This document shows positions 59,490-64,000 of a DNA stretch of 64,000 nt, piece after piece. The stretch lies in assembly GCA_017311185.1 (NCBI GenBank), contig JAESUZ010002871.1, positions 930,001 to 994,000 of the forward strand, given 5' to 3'. The notes beneath the pieces were generated by a model, which was given only the letters and a program-made list of their open reading frames with translations, searched no databases and had not been told where the DNA came from. A program made the translations under genes and the position numbers. Positions within the stretch are counted from its first letter, which is position 1. Each line of letters begins with the position of its first letter. Source of the stretch: Proteles cristata cristata (Eukaryota; Chordata; Mammalia; Carnivora; Hyaenidae).

Positions 59490-59710
59490 ACCACTAATAT
59501 CAGCCCAAACATTTACTGAGTACTTACTATCACCTGGACACTAGGATAAGCACTTTACCTTATTTAACCCTTACAACAACTTTGTAAAGCAAGTCAAAAA
59601 CTATTATAACCATTTAGCAGAAAAACAAGGGTTTGGCAAAATCAAGTCACTTGTCCAAGGTCACACAGTAGGTGGGAGAGCCAAAATTTAAATCTAGAGT
59701 CTGAATCTAA
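59490..59710 (-). repeat. MIR, minus strand
   Basis: 'cactaggataagcactttac', 'aacccttacaacaactttgt' and 'acttgtccaaggtcacacag' fit an antisense MIR. The last segment is a strong match. Confidence 0.7.
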
Positions 59711-59748
59711 ATCCAGAGTCTTTGATATAAATCAATATCCTATATATC

Positions 59749-59800
59749 TGTGTGTGAGTGAGTGAGTGAGTGAGTGTGTGTGGGGGGGGGGGGCGGGAGG
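59749..59800. repeat. (TGAG)n / (TG)n followed by a G12 run
   Basis: TGAG units at about 59754-59776, TGTGTGTG, then 12 G, C, GGG. The G-rich part could stack as a G-quadruplex. Confidence 0.9.
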
Positions 59801-59904
59801 ATTTTTCAAAATTTGCCTACTTCCATCATTTGTAAGCCAAGGCCAATTTTGGTATGGATTTTCACCAATCACAAGGAAATAAGCTATGATAAACACTAAG
59901 TCAA

Positions 59905-60335
59905 ATACCCAGCAGTGGATGAATGGATAAAGACAATGTGGTAAACATATATAATGGAATATTATTCAGCCTTAAAAAAGAAGACTCTGCAATATGAAAC
60001 ACCAATGAACCTTGAGAACATTATGCTAACTGAAATAAGCAAATCACAGAAAGACAAATACTGCATGATTTCACTTACATGAGATATCTAAAATAGTGAA
60101 ATTCAGAGAATCAAACAATGGTACAGTGGTTTTCAGGAGCTGGGAGAAGGGAAAATGAGGATTTGCTACTCATCGGGCATAGAGTTTCAGTTAAGTCAGA
60201 TGAGTAAGATGTAGAGCTCTACTGGACCATATTGTACCTACAGTCAACAGTACTGTATTATACACTTAAATATTTGTCAAGAGGGTAGATCTCATGTTAA
60301 GTTTCTTATCATTGTAAAATACATTTTTTAAAAAA
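59905..60335 (+). mobile_element. Old L1 3' end, plus strand
   Basis: 'tggatgaatggataaagaca', 'ggaatattattcagccttaa', 'gaacattatgctaactgaaa', 'ctgcatgatttcacttacat' and 'cagtactgtattatacactt' are the ORF2 end and 3' UTR of an old L1, 5'-truncated. Clearly diverged from carnivore young L1. Confidence 0.85.
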
Positions 60336-60805
60336 GAAAATGTTAGTAAGGAATTTTACTTATTTGAAATTTTAAAAATTATTAACATTAAAACTTGTTA
60401 TTAAATTAGAAATGGAAATTCCCCATGCCACTCAAACACCATACTTTCTAATGTCCTTCACCTTACTCCTTGCGACTAACAACTGGGGAATGTCCAGCTT
60501 CCTCAGGGTCCTTGGTAAGGGAAATTTTTAGGCAGTGCTCCTGACTTTTCATCTTCTCTACATCCTTCTGTGGGCATCAGTTCCTACTCCAACAAGTTCT
60601 TCTGGAGGACATACTTTTTAAGGCTGAGATTTTCCTATACTACACCAAGGAATTTAGAATTTGGTTGAAATGCAAGTGTTTGACTGAGGACTGGTATATG
60701 TATGTTTCAGGTGCTTCAGAATGGCAACTCTAAAGCTTGGTACAAGAAGAACCTTGTAGAGAAATGGATCTTAGAGATCAATTTAGAGAAATCTCAGGGA
60801 AAAAC

Positions 60806-61245
60806 TGATGAGATCCTGCATAACAAAACACCATAGCCTGGGTGGCTTGAATAAAAGACATTTATTTTCTCATAGTTCTGGAGCCTAGAAGTCAATAATC
60901 AAGGTGCTAGCAAATTTGGTTCCTGGTGAGAGGTCTGTTTCTGACTTGTAAACAGCTACCCTCTCACTGTGTGTTCCATGGCCTTCCCTCCAGGTGTGCA
61001 CAGAGATAGACAGAGAGACAGAGATGGGAGGAAGGAGGGAGAGAAAAAGGAAGAGAGAAAGAATTAAAGCTTTCCGGATTCTCAGAAGAACACTAATCTT
61101 ATCAGATCAGATACTCACCTTTCTGACCTCATTTAACCTTAATTATTTCCTTAGAGGGTCCATCACCAAATACAGCCACACTGGTGTTAGGGCTTCAAAA
61201 TATGAAGTGGGCAAAGGGGTGGACACACCGACTCAGTCCATGGCA
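60806..61245 (-). mobile_element. Solitary MaLR-type LTR (MLT1/MST-like), minus strand
   Basis: The plus strand reads as the complement of an ERVL-MaLR LTR: 'gcataacaaaacaccatagc', 'tgggtggcttgaataaaaga', 'ttctcatagttctggagcct', 'ctgacctcatttaaccttaa', 'gtgttagggcttcaaaatat' and 'cgactcagtccatggca' at the LTR 5' terminus (61245). No internal region or second LTR is nearby, so it is a solo LTR. It carries no intact coding sequence; the frame at 60994-61308 lies mostly in it and is spurious. Confidence 0.75.
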
Positions 61246-63757
61246 GTAACTGGAGATTATATTTTGGAATTTGAGCTCAAGCTGGAATGTGGGAATATCA
61301 ACACATAAATGGGAGCTGAACCAATAAGTGTTAAGATTACTCAAGAATATTCTAGAAAGAACACTACAACTCCAGGTAGCACCAACACTGAAGAAGCACA
61401 TGGAAGAAGCATCAAAAACCAGTCATTTACATTAAAGAGGAAAAAAAAAAAAAACCCAGAAAGGTCAAGGTAAGATCAGGAAAGAGGAATACTAAGACAT
61501 TGAAGGAGGGGATAATTAGAGACTGAATGATGTTAAAACTCCTCCTCTGAGTACCATGTGCACTGAGAAGTAGCCAATAAAATTGGTACCAAAAGGGTCA
61601 TTACTAACGTGTGTTCCCTTTAGTATAACACACGCTATCACGTGATTATGGTTTCCAATATATTGAGCAACCATTTACTTACTGACCTTCTCATGTGCCA
61701 ACCACTGTGTGAGGGGCACAGATGTAAAAGATAAATAATTCACGCCTTCAAAGATCTTAATTGCGAAACAACTTTACTGATGTCAGAAATCGCTGAGCTA
61801 CGAGTCCTGTGCATGCTGGTGCCCAGTCTCATTCATTTAACTCTCCTGGCACAGCTGAACTCATCAATCAGATGTGTAACAAGCTGTTATTTATATTTCA
61901 CTTGCTAGTTCCAACTTTTGCTCTTTAACCTGCTCAAATACAGCACTCTTTCAGTGCGGATCCCAGGTGAGCATAAGTTGAAAATACTCTCTCTAGTCAC
62001 CCAAATGTTCCACGTGGTCTCTCCCTCTACTCCTTGCCCAACCCAACCAGGACCAGTTTGTCTTTTGAGCCCACATACCCTGATGTGCTCTCTGTGTTTC
62101 CTTTCTTCTCCTATTTGAAATATTTTTGGTAGACTTGTTATTTGTGAGTCAATGTATCGCTCTTACAGGTGTCATATGAGAATCCCTAGCTTGTACTAAG
62201 TCACCTCACGCTTCCCCTAGTTCTCAGATTCTCTCCTAACTCTTAAAAGCTCCTGTATTTCATCACATAAATCGTCACCTTTAAGAGTTAAAAAAAAAAA
62301 AAAAAGAAGAAAGTTCCACTGGCAACCTACCCATTGAGTGTGCCTTGTAGAATATGCTTTCTTTGGCCAACACAAGGTTGTAAATTTTTAAAAATTAGTT
62401 TATAACATTTAAAAATTGGGATATTTACATAAAAATCAGGATTTCCATGTTCTCTCAAAAAATCAGACTGCCTGACCACACTGTGCCTGTAATCCTGCCT
62501 GAGGAGCATTGGTTAGGGCTGTGGGCACTGTACCCTTTCCAGGGATTACAGGTACTCCAGTTCCCCACAGTCCTCCCCACTCCCTCACACATGGCTCATG
62601 GCTCCATTATACCCCACCAGTTACTGCTCTCATCATATTTCTTATCAGAGTCTTAAACTATTTAGGATTTAACCCTTCTTCTAGAAAAATCCATCTACAA
62701 TGAAGTTGTATGGTTTGTTCAACTGTATCTATCATATGACTCATTTGTTTAACTCTCACGTTTTACAAATTCTGGCATGTCTAAGATGACAATAGATATT
62801 GAAATGCATCCTTCAAGCCAGATGGGAAATTCACAGTTTTCAGAGGACAAGTTTGATAGATTTTATGTTAGAGATACATTAACCCATGGTTCTTTCATGG
62901 GACACTCATGTTTACCCATCATTGGCAAGTTGCTTTATTATATCACCTTTGGAAAGGAATTTTTCTTTTGCTCTGTGTTCTATTTTGACTTAGGGCACCT
63001 CCAGAAAACACATTTTATATGAGCGCCAGTCATCATGGTTCCCTTTTTTGCTTTTGGTAAAAACGTGTTCTCCTGGGACCACAGCACAGGCCCCCTGGAG
63101 GACAGCCCACTATTCAAACTGTAGCTACGTATTGATAGATGGCAGACTTTGGTCTAAAGCACTGTTAATCCAGCACCTTTCAATGATGAAGGTTAGGAGA
63201 CTGTTCCCCCCTAAATCTCCCCAGAATCAAATATTTACTCGAAAAACATATGTGCAGAATTGTAGAGTAAATAAAGACAGGGCAATGTGGCCAGAGGTGC
63301 AAGGTCCAAGACTAGAATTCGCATGTTGTGTTCCTAGATGTGCCTTCAGCTTCCTGAGGGATGTCAGGAAAATCACTTAACTCCCCTAGTTCAGCTGCAG
63401 AATGAAACTGTTGTTATTTATCTGCCTTACACCGTACAATCGTGCTTGATTTCTGCAAAGCCTTAGACATGGCAAGATGCAAAGAGATCCCAGTGACTTT
63501 CTGAGGATCTTAAAATATGCCAAGAAAAATGAAACCCGAAAGGTCTCCTCAAGCAACCAAAGGTGTATTTTCCTAAAGAAATGTCAAATCAGGAGGACAT
63601 CTGGCCTGTGGTCATATAAGTGGGCTCTCCCTACTCCTGTGTTACCAGACAGGCTGCCACTGTTCTCTTACTTTCTGTTCTAGCCAAACATCAAGTTCCT
63701 CTATCTTCACTCCCTCCCTCCTCCTCCATTTAATAAGAAACACATTCTCTTTCCTTA

Positions 63758-63760
<3 letters not shown>
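61246..63760. other. No gene seen; several A runs and a possible MIR relic
   Basis: Anonymous sequence. A runs are at 61440-61454 and 62288-62304. 'aggaaaatcacttaactccc' near 63367 suggests a MIR relic (about 63290-63440, plus). The plus frame 63048-63380 (110 codons) overlaps it and shows no domain. Short frames around 62447-62703 are chance. Confidence 0.4.

Positions 63761-63804
<44 letters not shown>
63761..63804. repeat. (CA)22 microsatellite
   Basis: An uninterrupted run of 22 CA units, the purest in the window. It generates the poly-(Cys-Val) frame on the minus strand. A 17-A run follows at 63900-63916. Confidence 0.98.
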
Positions 63805-63808
<4 letters not shown>

Positions 63809-64000
63809 AAAATAGATTTAAGTAGAACAGCAGAATCCCTACCTACACACAACTTGCTAAATATATAGAGCTGAAAATAGCCAGAGCTGAGAGAAAGGAA
63901 AAAAAAAAAAAAAAAGAAGAGTGTTTTAACAGTAAAGTAAAACCACAACTAATGACTTCAGGAGACAGGAGCTAGGTGGACAAGCAAAGCATTACAGTTT

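Noticed and set aside
60994..61308. 104-codon frame in the LTR region as a retroviral remnant gene
   Set aside because: It runs across the antisense side of a solo MaLR-type LTR and its GA-rich patch; no viral protein similarity is visible.
1..64000. A novel multi-gene system such as a defence or biosynthetic cluster
   Set aside because: This is mammalian repeat-rich noncoding DNA; no operon-like or clustered gene set is present.

Overview
The window is nuclear DNA from a cat-family carnivore (Felidae). The evidence is 21 near-full copies of the tRNA-Lys-derived CAN-SINE with the feliform head GGGGCGCCTGGGTGGCTCAG, together with carnivore-type L1 3' ends. Older layers shared by all placental mammals lie beneath (MIR, L2, old L1, one MaLR-type LTR). 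No intact protein-coding gene, no multi-exon gene and no functional RNA gene could be supported. The short open frames are repeat translations, microsatellite translations or chance frames. The window reads as intergenic DNA or the inside of a very large intron.

Layout. 0-10 kb: an old L1 3' end, a short carnivore L1 3' end with target-site duplication (TSD), a degraded L1 ORF2 piece, three SINEs, CA repeats, and a 470-bp almost pure purine tract (9473-9946). 10-17 kb: five plus-strand SINEs. One (11816-12232) is fused to an L1 3' end inside a single TSD. Another is nested in an ancient dispersed repeat. 17-30 kb: no CAN-SINE; two L1 pieces in opposite orientations, a CpG-rich frameshifted retrocopy of the first exon of BCL7A (24474-25057), and a 2.5-kb old L1 on the minus strand. 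30-49 kb: SINE-dense, mostly with clear TSDs, plus MIR and L2 relics. 47.2-50.5 kb: an old plus-strand L1 carrying a nested SINE, an internal deletion and a nested minus-strand L1 3' UTR. 50-64 kb: sparse; three minus-strand SINEs, L2 and MIR relics, an L1 3' end, a MaLR-type LTR and a terminal CA repeat.

No genes work together here. The biology is retrotransposition history: L1 machinery mobilised the SINEs, the BCL7A mRNA and probably a SINE-L1 chimera. The observations most worth checking are the SINE-L1 chimera with one shared TSD, the BCL7A retrocopy with an unexplained 3' half, a possible short 3' transduction, the long homopurine tract, and two diagnostic SINE subfamilies. Repeat family names come from sequence memory, not from a database search; boundaries of old repeats are approximate (about 20-50 bases).
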